Assembly (NCBI RefSeq): GCF_016806065.1
Contig: NZ_CP032405.1
Coordinates: forward strand, 2,322,001 to 2,386,000
Reading direction: 5' to 3'
DNA from: Rhizobium rosettiformans
GTDB taxonomy: Bacteria > Pseudomonadota > Alphaproteobacteria > Rhizobiales > Rhizobiaceae
Length of the DNA: 64,000 nt
Part shown: positions 1-9,463 of the stretch, piece by piece
How positions within the stretch are numbered: position 1 is the stretch's first letter
How the letters are laid out: every line of letters starts with the position of its first letter
Position numbers and translations under genes: made by a program
The notes under the pieces: model-generated
The model's database searches: none
What the model was told of the DNA's origin: nothing
What the model saw: only the letters and a program-made list of their open reading frames with translations

Positions 1-311
1 AGGTCCCATCTGACGATAGGGCAGGCGCAACCGCATCGGTAATCGAGACGATCCGGACAGAGCTATTGGCCGAGCATCTTGCGACCGAGCCGCATGCGAT
101 CCGCGACGCCATCGCTTTGGCGAAAGGGTCGTTCGTGAAAGCGATTGATCGTCTGCTCGGGCCGGGAAAGACGCTGCGGCCTTATGTGCCTGACGAGGTC
201 GGCGCCTTCGAGGAGATGTTGGCAGAGAATGATCTGCTCGATCCTGAAAGCCCGAGAAACTTCTTTGTAAGCTTGACGGGAGGCAGTTGGCGCCCTGAGG
301 CTTTGCGGTGA
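1..311 (+). CDS. 3' end of an unrecognised protein
   Basis: An open frame enters from the left edge (in phase from base 3) and stops with TGA at 309-311, giving the last 102 residues of a longer protein. The visible part is helical and charged, with a possible Gly/Pro turn (LLGPGKTLRPYVPDE) and the C-terminus GSWRPEALR. I see no motif that identifies the family. A TTG at 66 could be taken as a start, but nothing resembling a ribosome binding site precedes it and the frame is open upstream, so a truncated fragment is the better reading. It converges on the CNNM/CBS gene that follows, 22 bases away. Confidence 0.5.
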   Translation, partial: VPSDDRAGATASVIETIRTELLAEHLATEPHAIRDAIALAKGSFVKAIDRLLGPGKTLRPYVPDEVGAFEEMLAENDLLDPESPRNFFVSLTGGSWRPEALR

Positions 312-333
312 ACTGGAACCTCTGCGTGGCGCG

Positions 334-1366
334 CTAGCTCTTGACGTTACGGTCGCTCCATTTCTGGCGGGCATGGGCTTGAAGATCCGGTATGCTGTCG
401 AACTCATCGACGATCTCTTCGCCGATCAGCGTTTCGATCAGATCCTCCAAGGTCACGATGCCGGCAGTTCCTCCGAATTCATCGACGACCAGAGCGACAT
501 GCCGATCCTTGTGGATGAGGAAATCGAAAAGCTCCTCAAGTGGCATCGCCTCTGTGATCGCCTCCAGATCGCGCTTCATGTCCTGTAGACGCGTGCCGCC
601 CTTGCCCTCCACGGCTTCGTAGAGAATGTCTGTCTTGAGCACGAAGCCTGTGACCTGATCGATCGACCCTTCGAAGACCGGGATGCGAGAGAACTTGAGC
701 TCGGCCTTGCATGCTATCACCGCATCGATCGTCGACTTCTGTTCAAGGGGCATAAACGACAGTACGCGGTGTCATGATGTCAGCGACGGTCAGTCGATCA
801 AACTTCAGAAGGTTACGGAAGACCTTAGAATCCCCCTTGTCGATGACCCCTTCGCGATGACCGATGTCGGCCATTGCCGCAATCTCGTCGCGGCTGACGG
901 GCGGCTGCGGCCTGCCGCGCGACAGGAGACGGGTGATGAGCTGAGACATCTTCACCAATGGCCACATCGACCAGATCATCGGCGGCAGGATGCGCGCGGC
1001 CAGCGGCGTAAATGCTCTCCAATACATCGCACCCAGCGTCTTCGGGATGATCTCCGAAAGCACCAGGATCAGCAGTGTCAGCACGGCCGAGAAAACGGCG
1101 ATCGCGGCATCTCCGAAGACATGGGCCGCTTGGGCGCCCGCTCCGGCCGCACCCGCAGTGTGGGCAACGGTATTTAGGCTGAGGATGGCTGCCAAGGGAC
1201 GATCGACATCGTCCTTGAGCATCTTCACCTTGCGGGCTGTCTCTGGCTGTGTCGCTTCCAGCGTAGCAGTATAACTCGGCGTAATGCTCAACAATACAGC
1301 TTCGAGTATCGAGCATACAAACGAGATGGAGATCGCAATTGCAACGTAGACGACAAGAAGGGTCAT
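334..1366 (-). pseudogene. CNNM (DUF21)/CBS-pair membrane protein, HlyC/CorC-like, frameshifted
   Basis: Read on the minus strand, the first 207 codons (1366 to 743) carry the CNNM transmembrane domain: a first helix right at the N-terminus (MTLLVVYVAIAIS), a hydrophobic stretch ending in SEIIPKTLG, and the start of the CBS region (DIMTPRT). The frame stops with TGA just after MTPRTVVYAP. The rest of the CBS pair (LKFSRIPVFEG, VALVVDEFGGTAGIVTLEDLIE) continues in another frame from about 753 to 334. Together they make about 345 residues, as expected for the short members of the family that lack the C-terminal CorC_HlyC domain. The family acts in divalent cation handling at the inner membrane. 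The start at 1366 was chosen because the first helix begins there. The upstream extension to 1480 looks non-coding. A net frame change near 745-755 either inactivates the gene or is a sequence error. Confidence 0.75.
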
Positions 1367-1680
1367 GGGGTTTTCCAGACTCGAAGTAGAGCTCGGGGCG
1401 CAACCTCGTAAGGCTCCATCCATTCGCCAATGGTTTCGACGCTGGATTGTTCCTAACTCCTCGGCCTTCCCTTTACTCACCGCTACCGCGCAGTAGACGG
1501 CCGATTATCTGGGTGACGACGTTGAACATGTCCTGGAGCTCGTTGCGCGAACTGAGAACTGAGCAAATATGATGTGCTGCGGCCGGTGCGTTTCTTACTG
1601 TGGAGCTTGGATGCGAAATGTCTGCTTGCGTGGCGTGTTAGACAAGAGCGGACTGCCACTCACGGCCCCAACACGGAGAT

Positions 1681-1875
1681 TGCCTGCGGGTCCCCAGCCA
1701 GTTTTGTGAGGCCCGCTCAGGCACGACGGATGGCCTGAAGAACAACAGCCACGATTGCTCAAGTTGTTGAGAAGACGTCGCCTGACGCGAGCGACCGTAG
1801 ATGCCAACTTTGTGCCCTGGCTCTGGGCCGACGTCAACATGGCGGGAGAGCGGCAATTATTTCCGTTCGGGAGCG
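1681..1875. repeat. Direct repeat, copy A (left of kdp)
   Basis: The segment matches 10153-10476 in the same orientation. Bases 1681-1781 align with 10153-10254 (shared blocks such as ACGACGGATGG and ATTGCTCAAGTTGTTGAGAA), and 1782-1875 align with 10383-10476 (shared TTTGTGCCCTGGCT and GACGTCAACATGGCGGGAGA). By eye roughly 80-90 percent of positions agree. Copy A lacks about 129 bases present in the middle of copy B. No transposase or terminal inverted repeats are visible. Confidence 0.8.
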
Positions 1876-2045
1876 CCAAGCCGGAGGTGAGGGGAGCATT
1901 TTCGCGTGGCACCTTCGCGTCAATTCGGTCGTACACGTCGGCATCCTCGCACCGACAAGCGGACATCCCGTTCCGCGGGACACGGACCACCATTTGCTCT
2001 GAGTTCAAGCGGTCATCGATCGACAGTCAGCCCTGCTGATGCATC

Positions 2046-2109
2046 CTTATTTTTTCTTTACGCCCGCCATGCCGCTTCCCAATCGAAGCCTTATCCGCCC
2101 GGGCGTAAA
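2046..2109 (+). promoter_or_regulatory. Candidate KdpE operator / kdp control region
   Basis: A T-rich tract (2049-2059) runs into TTTACGCCCG (2057-2066). The exact reverse complement CGGGCGTAAA occurs at 2100-2109, and the same 10-mer occurs again in direct orientation at 2195-2204, inside the first small gene. The order T-tract, TTTAC, then C-rich block resembles what I remember of the E. coli KdpE site, but that comparison is from memory. The position, 30-80 bases upstream of the first kdp gene, fits an activator site. The inverted arms could alternatively form an mRNA leader hairpin. Confidence 0.4.
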
Positions 2110-2139
2110 TCATCTTCTGTATCAACGGGAGATCCTGAT

Positions 2140-2223
2140 GTGTCCGACCTCATCTTTATTGCGCTCACCTCTGGCACGCTTCTCGTGCTCGCATTTTACG
2201 CCCGCGCGCTCGACCGGCTGTGA
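2140..2223 (+). CDS. 27-residue membrane peptide upstream of kdpF
   Basis: A GTG start at 2140, preceded by GGGAGA at 2128-2133, opens a 27-residue frame ending at TGA 2221-2223. The product is a single hydrophobic helix (DLIFIALTSGTLLVLAFYA) followed by a short polar tail (RALDRL). It lies 11 bases before kdpF and looks translationally linked to it. I have a recollection of similar tiny one-helix peptides before kdpF in other proteobacteria, usually left unannotated. It is distinct from KdpF, which follows. A role in assembly or regulation of the Kdp complex is only inferred from position. Confidence 0.55.
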   Translation: MSDLIFIALTSGTLLVLAFYARALDRL

Positions 2224-2234
2224 GGGCAAAGCCA

Positions 2235-2321
2235 ATGCTTGAACCCCTCTTCGGCCTCGCCGTCGCCATTGCCCTTGGCGTCTATCTCGTCGTGACGCTT
2301 CTGCGTCCCGAACGCTTCTGA
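2235..2321 (+). CDS. kdpF: Potassium-transporting ATPase subunit KdpF
   Basis: A 28-residue one-helix peptide ([20 protein letters not shown]) that ends in TLLRPERF, the typical KdpF C-terminus. KdpF sits in the inner membrane and stabilises the KdpABC complex. It begins 11 bases after the preceding small peptide and ends 14 bases before kdpA, whose ribosome binding site (CGGGAG) overlaps the gap. It is the usual first named gene of kdpFABC and is too short for most gene finders. Confidence 0.85.
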   Translation: MLEPLFGLAVAIALGVYLVVTLLRPERF

Positions 2322-2335
2322 TCGGGAGCAGACCC

Positions 2336-4045
2336 ATGACACTAGTCGGATGGCTGCAGATCAGCCTCCTCTTCCTCGCCGTCCTTCTCGTCATCAAACC
2401 ACTCGGCCTTTACATGGCGCGGGTGTTTTCCGGCGAGCGGGCCTCTCTGTCCCCCGTGCTCGGCCGCGTGGAGCGTGATCTCTACCGCGTGAGCGGCATC
2501 AGCCCCGAGAAGGAGCAGAGCTGGCTCGGCTATACGCTCGCCATGCTGACTTTCTCGCTCGGGGGCTTTCTTGCGCTCTATGCGATGCTGCGGCTGCAGG
2601 CCTATCTGCCGCTGAACCCCCACGGGTTCCCCGGTCTCCCTTCGGATCTCGCCTTCAACACGGCTGTCTCCTTCGTCACCAACACCAACTGGCAGAACTA
2701 CGGTGGTGAGACGACGATGAGCCACTTCTCCCAGATGGCCGGCCTCACCGTGCAGAACTTCCTATCGGCGGCCACAGGCATGGCACTCGCGATCGCCGTC
2801 ACCCGCGCACTCGCTCGTTCGAAGGTCGCAACGCTCGGTAATTTCTGGGTGGATATGACGAGAGCCACTCTCTACGTCCTGTTGCCGCTCGCCATCGTCG
2901 TCGCACTTGCCTTCGTCGCCATGGGGCTCCCCCAGACGCTCGACGGCTCCGTCACCGCGACGACGCTGGAAGGCGCCAATCAGGTGATTTCGCTCGGCCC
3001 CGTCGCCTCCCAGGAAGCGATCAAGCAGCTCGGCACCAATGGCGGCGGCTTCTTCAACGTCAATGCCGCGCATCCGTTCGAGAACCCGACCGCGTGGTCG
3101 AACTATCTCAACATCTTCGCCATGCTGTCGATCTCGGCGTCGCTCGTCTACACCTTCGGGCAGATGGTCGGCAATCGCCGACAAGGCTGGGCGTTGCTCG
3201 CTGCCATGGCCTTCCTGCTGATCTCGGGCGTGGCCGTGACCTACTGGGCCGAGGCCCAAGGCAACACCATCCTGACAGCGATCGGAGTCGATCCCTCGCT
3301 TGGGAACATGGAAGGCAAGGAAGTCCGCTTCGGCCAGGCCATGACCGCGCTTTATGCGGCAGTGACGACAGGCCTGTCCGATGGCGGCGTCAACGGCATG
3401 CACGGCTCGTTCACGGGCTTGGGTGGTCTGGTGCCGATGTTCCTCATCCAGCTCGGCGAAGTGCTGCCGGGCGGCGTCGGCTCGGGTCTCTACGGCATGC
3501 TGGTCTTTGCAATTCTGTCCGTCTTCGTCGCCGGCCTGATGGTCGGGCGCACGCCGGAATTCCTCGGCAAGAAGATCGAGGGACGCGAGATGAAGTTCGC
3601 CATGCTCGCCGTGCTGATCCTGCCGCTGGTCATCCTCGGCTTCACATCAGTCTCGGCCATGCTGCCCTTTGCAGCGGCAAGCGTCGGCACCGCAGGCCCG
3701 CACGGTCTGTCGGAAATCCTCTATGCCTACAGCTCGGCAGCCGGCAACAATGGCTCGGCCTTCGGCAGTCTGTCAGGCAACACGCCCTGGTACAACACGA
3801 CGCTTGGCATCGCGATGCTGCTCGGCCGCTTCGCATATGTCGTGCCGGTCATGGCAATCGCCGGATCGCTCGCCGCTAAGGTGAAGTCACCGGCCTCCGC
3901 CGGCACCTTCCCGACCGATGGCCCGCTGTTCGTCGGCCTCTTGATCGGCATCATCCTCATTCTCGGCGGCCTGCAATTCCTGCCCGCACTGGTGCTCGGC
4001 CCGATCGTCGAACACTTCGCCATGCTCGCCGGCCAGACCTTCTAA
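2336..4045 (+). CDS. kdpA: Potassium-transporting ATPase subunit A
   Basis: KdpA is the ion-channel-like subunit of the P-type KdpFABC pump and selects K+ from the periplasm. The 569-residue product has the normal family length and about ten membrane segments. The four pore-loop repeats that form the selectivity filter can be seen near residue 115 ([10 protein letters not shown]), 231 (GTNGGGFFN), 345 (SDGGVNG) and 467 (AGNNGSAFG). The gene has a clear ribosome binding site (CGGGAG) and is followed after 10 bases by kdpB. Expression is expected under potassium limitation through the KdpDE pair encoded downstream. Confidence 0.97.
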   Translation: MTLVGWLQISLLFLAVLLVIKPLGLYMARVFSGERASLSPVLGRVERDLYRVSGISPEKEQSWLGYTLAMLTFSLGGFLALYAMLRLQAYLPLNPHGFPGLPSDLAFNTAVSFVTNTNWQNYGGETTMSHFSQMAGLTVQNFLSAATGMALAIAVTRALARSKVATLGNFWVDMTRATLYVLLPLAIVVALAFVAMGLPQTLDGSVTATTLEGANQVISLGPVASQEAIKQLGTNGGGFFNVNAAHPFENPTAWSNYLNIFAMLSISASLVYTFGQMVGNRRQGWALLAAMAFLLISGVAVTYWAEAQGNTILTAIGVDPSLGNMEGKEVRFGQAMTALYAAVTTGLSDGGVNGMHGSFTGLGGLVPMFLIQLGEVLPGGVGSGLYGMLVFAILSVFVAGLMVGRTPEFLGKKIEGREMKFAMLAVLILPLVILGFTSVSAMLPFAAASVGTAGPHGLSEILYAYSSAAGNNGSAFGSLSGNTPWYNTTLGIAMLLGRFAYVVPVMAIAGSLAAKVKSPASAGTFPTDGPLFVGLLIGIILILGGLQFLPALVLGPIVEHFAMLAGQTF

Positions 4046-4055
4046 AGGACCCATC

Positions 4056-6092
4056 ATGTCAAAAGAAAACAAGGCATCAGGTCTTCTCGACCCGTCGATC
4101 CTGTTTCCGGCGATGCGTGACGCAGTCGTCAAACTCGATCCGCGCAAGCTGATGCGCAACCCGGTCATATTCGTGACTGAAATCGTCGCCGTCGTCGTCA
4201 CGATCCTCTTCATCCGTGACCTCGCCGCCAATCCCGGCGAGGCAGGTTTCTCCGGCCAGATCGCCGCCTGGCTCTGGTTCACCGTGCTCTTCGCCACTTT
4301 TGCCGAAGCCGTGGCCGAGGGCCGGGGCCGTGCCCAGGCGGACAGCCTGAAGAAGACCAAATCCGAACTCGTCGCCCGCCGTCTTGGAGCTAACGGCAAG
4401 ACGGAAACCATTCCGGCTTCCAGCCTCAAGGTTGGCGACATCGTTCTGGTCGCGGCCGGCGAACTGATCCCCGGCGACGGCGAAGTGATCGAAGGTGTCG
4501 CCTCGGTCAACGAAAGCGCCATCACTGGTGAATCCGCCCCGGTCATCCGCGAATCCGGCGGCGACCGGTCGGCGGTCACAGGCGGCACCCAGGTTCTGTC
4601 AGACGAGATCAAGATCAAGATCACCGTCCAGCCCGGCTCCTCCTTCGTCGACCGCATGATCGCGCTGATCGAAGGGGCCAAGCGCCAGAAGACGCCGAAC
4701 GAGATCGCGCTGTCGATCCTCCTCTCCGGCCTGACGCTGATTTTCCTGTTCGTCTGCGTTGCGATCTGGGGCCTTGCCGGTTATTCCGGCACGGTGCTTT
4801 CGGTCACGGTGCTGGCAGCACTGTTGGTCACCCTGATCCCGACCACGATTGGCGGCCTGCTCTCGGCCACCGGCATCGCCGGTATGGACCGTCTGGTGCG
4901 CTTTAACGTGATCGCCACCTCCGGCCGCGCCGTCGAAGCCGCCGGCGACGTCGACACTCTGCTCCTCGACAAGACAGGCACGATTACCTTCGGCAACCGC
5001 ATGGCCAGCGACTTCCTCGCCGCTCCGGGCGTCACGCCGACCGAACTTGCGGAAGCCGCCCTCATCGCCTCGCTGTCGGACGAAACGCCGGAAGGGCGCT
5101 CTGTCGTCGCGCTGGCGACAGGTGAATTCGGCGTGCCCATGCCGAAGGCCGAGTTCGATGCCGTCATAGACTTCACCGCCGAAACGCGTCTCTCTGGCGT
5201 CGACATCGGCCAGCGCCGCCTGCGCAAGGGCGCCGTCGATGCGGTGCTGAAATTCGCTGGTCTCACCGATCAGGATGCGCCGGCCGAATTTCGTCGCGCC
5301 GTCGACCAGGTCGCTCGCACCGGTGGCACGCCGCTTGGCGTTGCCGACGGTGACCGCCTGCTCGGCGTCATCCATCTCAAGGACGTCGTCAAACCCGGTA
5401 TCAAGGAACGTTTTGCGGCCCTGCGCGCCATGGGCATTCGTACGGTCATGGTCACCGGCGACAACCCGGTCACGGCAGCTGCCATTGCCTCGGAAGCCGG
5501 CGTCGACGATTTCCTCGCCCAGGCAACACCGGAAGACAAGCTCGCCTATATCCGCCGCGAGCAGCAGGGCGGCCGCCTGATCGCCATGTGCGGCGACGGG
5601 ACCAATGATGCGCCGGCGCTTGCCCAGGCGGATGTCGGTGTCGCCATGCAGACCGGCACCCAGGCCGCGCGCGAGGCCGCCAATATGGTGGACCTCGATT
5701 CCAGTCCGACCAAACTCATCGAGATCGTCGAGATCGGCAAGCAGCTCCTGATGACGCGCGGGTCGCTGACGACGTTTTCGATCGCCAATGATGTGGCCAA
5801 ATACTTCGCCATCATCCCGGCCTTGTTCGTGGCCACCTATCCGGCGCTCGAAGCCCTCAACATCATGGCGCTGACCTCACCGCAATCCGCCATCCTGTCT
5901 GCCGTCATCTTCAACGCGCTGATCATCGTGGCACTCATTCCGCTGGCATTGAAAGGCGTGGCTTACCGTCCGGCGGGTGCCGCAGCACTGCTTCGCCGCA
6001 ACCTCTTGGTATACGGTCTCGGCGGCCTGATCCTGCCTTTTGCCGGGATCAAGGTTATCGACATCGCTGTCAGCGCTCTTCATCTGGTGTAA
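4056..6092 (+). CDS. kdpB: Potassium-transporting ATPase subunit B (P-type ATPase)
   Basis: KdpB is the catalytic subunit: it hydrolyses ATP and forms an aspartyl phosphate during K+ uptake. The 678-residue protein has the expected length. Visible motifs in order are the actuator motif ITGES (about residue 156), the phosphorylation motif LLDKTGTIT with Asp305, and the hinge motif GDGTNDAPA (about residue 512), with hydrophobic helices before and after the cytosolic domains. It lies in a tight operon: 10 bases after kdpA and 2 bases before kdpC. No key residue appears to be missing. Confidence 0.98.
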   Translation: MSKENKASGLLDPSILFPAMRDAVVKLDPRKLMRNPVIFVTEIVAVVVTILFIRDLAANPGEAGFSGQIAAWLWFTVLFATFAEAVAEGRGRAQADSLKKTKSELVARRLGANGKTETIPASSLKVGDIVLVAAGELIPGDGEVIEGVASVNESAITGESAPVIRESGGDRSAVTGGTQVLSDEIKIKITVQPGSSFVDRMIALIEGAKRQKTPNEIALSILLSGLTLIFLFVCVAIWGLAGYSGTVLSVTVLAALLVTLIPTTIGGLLSATGIAGMDRLVRFNVIATSGRAVEAAGDVDTLLLDKTGTITFGNRMASDFLAAPGVTPTELAEAALIASLSDETPEGRSVVALATGEFGVPMPKAEFDAVIDFTAETRLSGVDIGQRRLRKGAVDAVLKFAGLTDQDAPAEFRRAVDQVARTGGTPLGVADGDRLLGVIHLKDVVKPGIKERFAALRAMGIRTVMVTGDNPVTAAAIASEAGVDDFLAQATPEDKLAYIRREQQGGRLIAMCGDGTNDAPALAQADVGVAMQTGTQAAREAANMVDLDSSPTKLIEIVEIGKQLLMTRGSLTTFSIANDVAKYFAIIPALFVATYPALEALNIMALTSPQSAILSAVIFNALIIVALIPLALKGVAYRPAGAAALLRRNLLVYGLGGLILPFAGIKVIDIAVSALHLV

Positions 6093-6094
6093 TC

Positions 6095-6658
6095 ATGCTC
6101 AGCCATATCAGACCCGCACTTACCCTCGTTGTCGCCATGACCGCACTCACCGGTCTCGCCTATCCGCTGGCGATCAACGGCATCGCCCAGGCGGTCATGC
6201 CTGTAAACGCGAATGGCAGCCTGATCGAACGCGACGGCGCGGTCGTAGGCTCCGCCTTGATCGGCCAGAACTTCACCTCCGACCGGTATTTCTGGCCGCG
6301 TCCCTCTGCGACGGGGCCAGACCCCTACAATGCGACAGCCTCGTCCGGCTCGAACCTCGGCACGACCTCGGCGACATTGAAGGAGCGCGTCACAGCCGAT
6401 GTCGCCCGTTTGACCGAAACCGGCATCGCGCAGCCTATCCCAGCTGATGCGGTCACTGCCTCCGGCTCCGGTCTCGACCCGCATATCTCGCCGGCCTTCG
6501 CGGAAGCTCAGGTGGCGCGCGTTGCGCAGGCGAGGGGAATACCGCCGGCTGCCATCGCCTCGCTCGTCGCGCAGCAGAACGAAGTTCCGACCTTCGGCAT
6601 TATCGGCCAAGCAAGGGTCAATGTGCTAGAGCTCAACCTGGCACTCGATGCCCTCTAG
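6095..6658 (+). CDS. kdpC: Potassium-transporting ATPase subunit C
   Basis: KdpC is the single-span accessory subunit that contacts KdpA and KdpB and supports ATP affinity. The 187-residue product has one N-terminal membrane helix (residues about 8-28) followed by a soluble domain with the family features FTSDRYFWPRPSA and DPHISPAFAEAQV. Its start is 2 bases after the kdpB stop, so translation is probably coupled. The stop codon TAG (6656-6658) overlaps the first bases of a rhizobial palindromic repeat. Confidence 0.96.
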   Translation: MLSHIRPALTLVVAMTALTGLAYPLAINGIAQAVMPVNANGSLIERDGAVVGSALIGQNFTSDRYFWPRPSATGPDPYNATASSGSNLGTTSATLKERVTADVARLTETGIAQPIPADAVTASGSGLDPHISPAFAEAQVARVAQARGIPPAAIASLVAQQNEVPTFGIIGQARVNVLELNLALDAL

Positions 6659-6757
6659 AGCATTTCCGGCGAAATCAGATCGCCTGCAATGCTCTATTTC
6701 TTTGCTTTAACGCAATTCCGAACGCAAAACCGGTTCCCACTTTGCTGGAATTGCTCT
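6657..6757. repeat. Rhizobial palindromic intergenic repeat
   Basis: A 101-base element has imperfect terminal inverted repeats: AGAGCATTTCC at 6657-6667 and GGAATTGCTCT at 6747-6757, with one mismatch. Internally it carries the block AACGCAAAACCGGTTCCCAC. I recognise this as the abundant dispersed element seen between genes in rhizobial genomes. It begins inside the kdpC stop codon and ends 15 bases before kdpD. Transcribed as RNA it could fold and reduce read-through into kdpDE. Confidence 0.75.
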
Positions 6758-6772
6758 GGATGTGAGACCTGA

Positions 6773-9463
6773 ATGGCGGATGACGACCGCAGGGACGATA
6801 GACGTCCCGATCCCGATGCCCTGCTTGCCCTGGCGGATAAGGACCGCCGGGGCAAGCTGACCGTTTTTCTGGGTGCCGCACCCGGCGTCGGCAAGACCTA
6901 TGCGATGCTCTCACGGGCCAGGCGCCTCAAGGCTGACGGCATCGACGTCGTCATCGGGCTGGTCGAGACCCATGGTCGCGGTGAGACGGCAGCACTACTC
7001 GACGGTCTCGAGATCCTGCCTCGACGCAGGGTGGCTCATCGTGGCCGGATGCTCGAGGAGTTCGACCTTGATGCGGCGCTTGAACGGCGTCCCCGCATCG
7101 TCATCGTCGACGAGCTCGCCCATTCCAACCCCGAGGACAGCCGCCACCCCAAGCGGCATCAGGACATTGAGGAGCTGATATCATCAGGCATCGATGTCTG
7201 GACGGCGCTCAACATCCAGCATTTGGAAAGCCTGGCCGATCTTGTCGCCCAGATCACCGGTGTCACGGTGCGCGAGCGGGTGCCCGATGTCGTCCTCAAA
7301 CGCGCCGATGAAGTTCTGCTCGTCGACCTTGCGCCATCCGAGCTGATCGAGCGTCTGAAGGAGGGCAAGGTCTATCTTCCCGAAAGCGCCAACCGCGCTG
7401 TCGACCGCTTCTTCCGCCTCGGCAATCTGACGGCGCTGCGCGAACTGGCGCTGCGTCGCACCGCCGACAGAGTCGACGATCAGATGGTCGACTATCTCAA
7501 GCAGAACGCCATCGATGGTCCCTGGGCCACGGGCGAACGCCTCATCGTCTGCGTCGGCTCCGACCCGCTATCGGAGAAGGTTGTCCGCGTTGCGAGCCGG
7601 CTCGCCTCAGGGCTCAACGCACCTTGGCTGGTTATCTCGATCGAGCGGGCCGACCGGGAAGTCGAGACGCCGGAACGCCTGCAGAGGATAGAGACGCTCT
7701 TCCGGCTTGCCGAACAGTTGGGCGCTGAAACACGCCGTATCATCGGCAATGATTTCGTCGAGGAGATCCTGAAACTCGCCCGGCGCGAGCATGCGACCCA
7801 GATCGTCATCGGCACGCGCAAGCGCAGCCGCTGGCAAAAGCTCGTCTCGCGGTCCCTGCCGGATACTCTGGCGCGTGAGGCATCAGGTCTCGGCATCCAT
7901 ATCGTCACGCCGGACGGCCCGACGGTCGACCGGGCAGGCAAGACTCTGATCGTGCCACCGAGTGCCGTGCTTCGGCAATCGGCGCTGACGGCACTGGGTT
8001 TCGTCGCTGTGACCACGCTGCTGGGTAAGGCAATCGACGTCTTCGTTGTGCTGCCCAACATATCCCTGCTTTTCCTGCTCGCCGTTCTCGGCGCGTCGGT
8101 GATTGGCGGTTACGTCGCGGCCTTCCTCGCCGCAGTTCTTTCCGCACTCGCCTACAACTTCTTCTTCATCGATCCCCGTCACACCTTCACAATCGCCGCA
8201 CCGCACGAGGTCTTCGCGCTCTTCGTCTTTCTGGCCGTGGCCATCATCGCAGGCGGTCTTGCCTCGCGCATCCGCGAACAGGCCGATGTCGCGCGGATCC
8301 GCGCGACCGCGTTGCAATCGCTCTACGATTTCTCCCGAAAGCTCGCGAGCACGGGAAAGGGCGAGGACGCGATCTGGCTTGCTGTCTCCCAATTGCAGGC
8401 GAGCCTCAAGCGCAAGGTCGTACTGCTCGTTCCGCGCAAGGGCGATCTCGGCGTGGCCGCCGCCTGGCCGCCGGATGCCGAGCTCGACGTGACGGACATG
8501 ACCGCCGCTCGCTGGTCCCATGACAAGCGCGAGCCCGCCGGCCACGGCACGGGCACGCTGCCGAACAGCCGCTTCGAGTTCCGCCCGCTGCTCGGACCCC
8601 ATGGCATCGTCGGGGTCTGCGGCATCGAGCACAGGCGCGATCGGCTCGACCTGAACGCCGAACGCGCGCTGACCGCCATTCTTGACCAGACGGCGATCGC
8701 GCTCGATCGGGCACGCCTCGCCGACGAGACTGTCGAGCAGGCGGCAAGGCTTGAGGGTGAACGTTATCGGGAAGCGCTGCTCTCCTCCATCTCCCATGAC
8801 CTGCGAACCCCGCTGGCGACGATCACCGGTGCTGTCACCGGCTTACGTCAGCTCGGTGAGCGCATGACGCCTGAAAACCGCGATGATCTTCTTCAGTCGA
8901 TCGAGGAGGAAAGCGGTCGGATGAGCCGCTTCGTCGCCAATTTGCTTGACATGACACGCATCGAGGCGGGCACGCTGAAGCCGAAACAGGATTGGGTGGA
9001 TGTCGCAGACGTGGTGCAGTCCGCTGTCGAGCGGACGCGCAAATACGCGCCGGGACGTGTCGTCGAGACGGGCATTGCCTCTGACCTGCCCCTGATCCGG
9101 GGTGACAGTGTTCTGATCGGTCAAGTGCTGTTCAACCTTCTGGACAATGCGGTGAAATATGGCGGCGACGAGCCGATCAACGTTTACGCCCGCCGCGACG
9201 GCAAGGATGTGCTGATCTCGGTCACCGATCACGGCAAGGGCATTCCGCCTGAGGATCTGGACCGGATCTTCGAAAAATTCTATCGCAGGGGAAAGCCGGA
9301 TGGACGGGCTCCCGGCACGGGGCTCGGCCTTTCCATCGCCCGTGGCTTTGTCGAGGCGATGGGCGGCAAGATCCATGCGGAGAGCCCGGCTCTCAAGAAG
9401 CGGGGCACGCGCATCGTTATGCGGTTTCCCGGAAGCAATGAACCAAGGGGCGATGTCCAATGA
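6773..9463 (+). CDS. kdpD: Osmosensitive K+ channel sensor histidine kinase KdpD
   Basis: KdpD senses potassium limitation or turgor and controls phosphorylation of KdpE. The 896-residue protein has the full domain order: an N-terminal KdpD domain with a Walker-A-like motif (GAAPGVGKT, residues 34-42), a universal-stress-like domain (around 250-370), a hydrophobic DUF4118 block (about 400-500), a GAF-like linker, a HisKA domain with SHDLRTP and phospho-acceptor His675, and a HATPase domain (NLLDNAVKYG, GTGLGLSIARG). Length matches the E. coli enzyme. The stop overlaps kdpE by four bases (ATGA). It is separated from kdpC by 114 bases that contain a palindromic repeat, so its level may be set partly independently of kdpFABC. 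Confidence 0.96.
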   Translation: MADDDRRDDRRPDPDALLALADKDRRGKLTVFLGAAPGVGKTYAMLSRARRLKADGIDVVIGLVETHGRGETAALLDGLEILPRRRVAHRGRMLEEFDLDAALERRPRIVIVDELAHSNPEDSRHPKRHQDIEELISSGIDVWTALNIQHLESLADLVAQITGVTVRERVPDVVLKRADEVLLVDLAPSELIERLKEGKVYLPESANRAVDRFFRLGNLTALRELALRRTADRVDDQMVDYLKQNAIDGPWATGERLIVCVGSDPLSEKVVRVASRLASGLNAPWLVISIERADREVETPERLQRIETLFRLAEQLGAETRRIIGNDFVEEILKLARREHATQIVIGTRKRSRWQKLVSRSLPDTLAREASGLGIHIVTPDGPTVDRAGKTLIVPPSAVLRQSALTALGFVAVTTLLGKAIDVFVVLPNISLLFLLAVLGASVIGGYVAAFLAAVLSALAYNFFFIDPRHTFTIAAPHEVFALFVFLAVAIIAGGLASRIREQADVARIRATALQSLYDFSRKLASTGKGEDAIWLAVSQLQASLKRKVVLLVPRKGDLGVAAAWPPDAELDVTDMTAARWSHDKREPAGHGTGTLPNSRFEFRPLLGPHGIVGVCGIEHRRDRLDLNAERALTAILDQTAIALDRARLADETVEQAARLEGERYREALLSSISHDLRTPLATITGAVTGLRQLGERMTPENRDDLLQSIEEESGRMSRFVANLLDMTRIEAGTLKPKQDWVDVADVVQSAVERTRKYAPGRVVETGIASDLPLIRGDSVLIGQVLFNLLDNAVKYGGDEPINVYARRDGKDVLISVTDHGKGIPPEDLDRIFEKFYRRGKPDGRAPGTGLGLSIARGFVEAMGGKIHAESPALKKRGTRIVMRFPGSNEPRGDVQ

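Larger units (their letters stand above)
1367..2139. other. Intergenic region upstream of kdp
   Basis: This stretch of 773 bases lies between the divergent CNNM/CBS gene and the kdp locus. It holds one copy of a direct repeat (about 1681-1875) and, at 2046-2109, a T-rich tract with an inverted repeat that is a candidate kdp operator. Minus-strand reading frames inside it (for example 1595-2008) show no family resemblance, no ribosome binding site and unusual composition, so I do not call a gene. Bases 1376-1680 and 1876-2045 contain nothing that I recognise. Confidence 0.6.

Noticed and set aside
743-760. Programmed ribosomal frameshift in the CNNM/CBS gene
   Set aside because: There is no slippery heptamer or downstream stimulatory structure at the junction. 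A mutation or sequence error is simpler.
1595-2008. Possible minus-strand gene within repeat copy A, and the similar frame 10341-10586 in copy B
   Set aside because: The two frames share only the repeat sequence, differ in start and end, and lack a ribosome binding site. They are better seen as a non-coding repeat.
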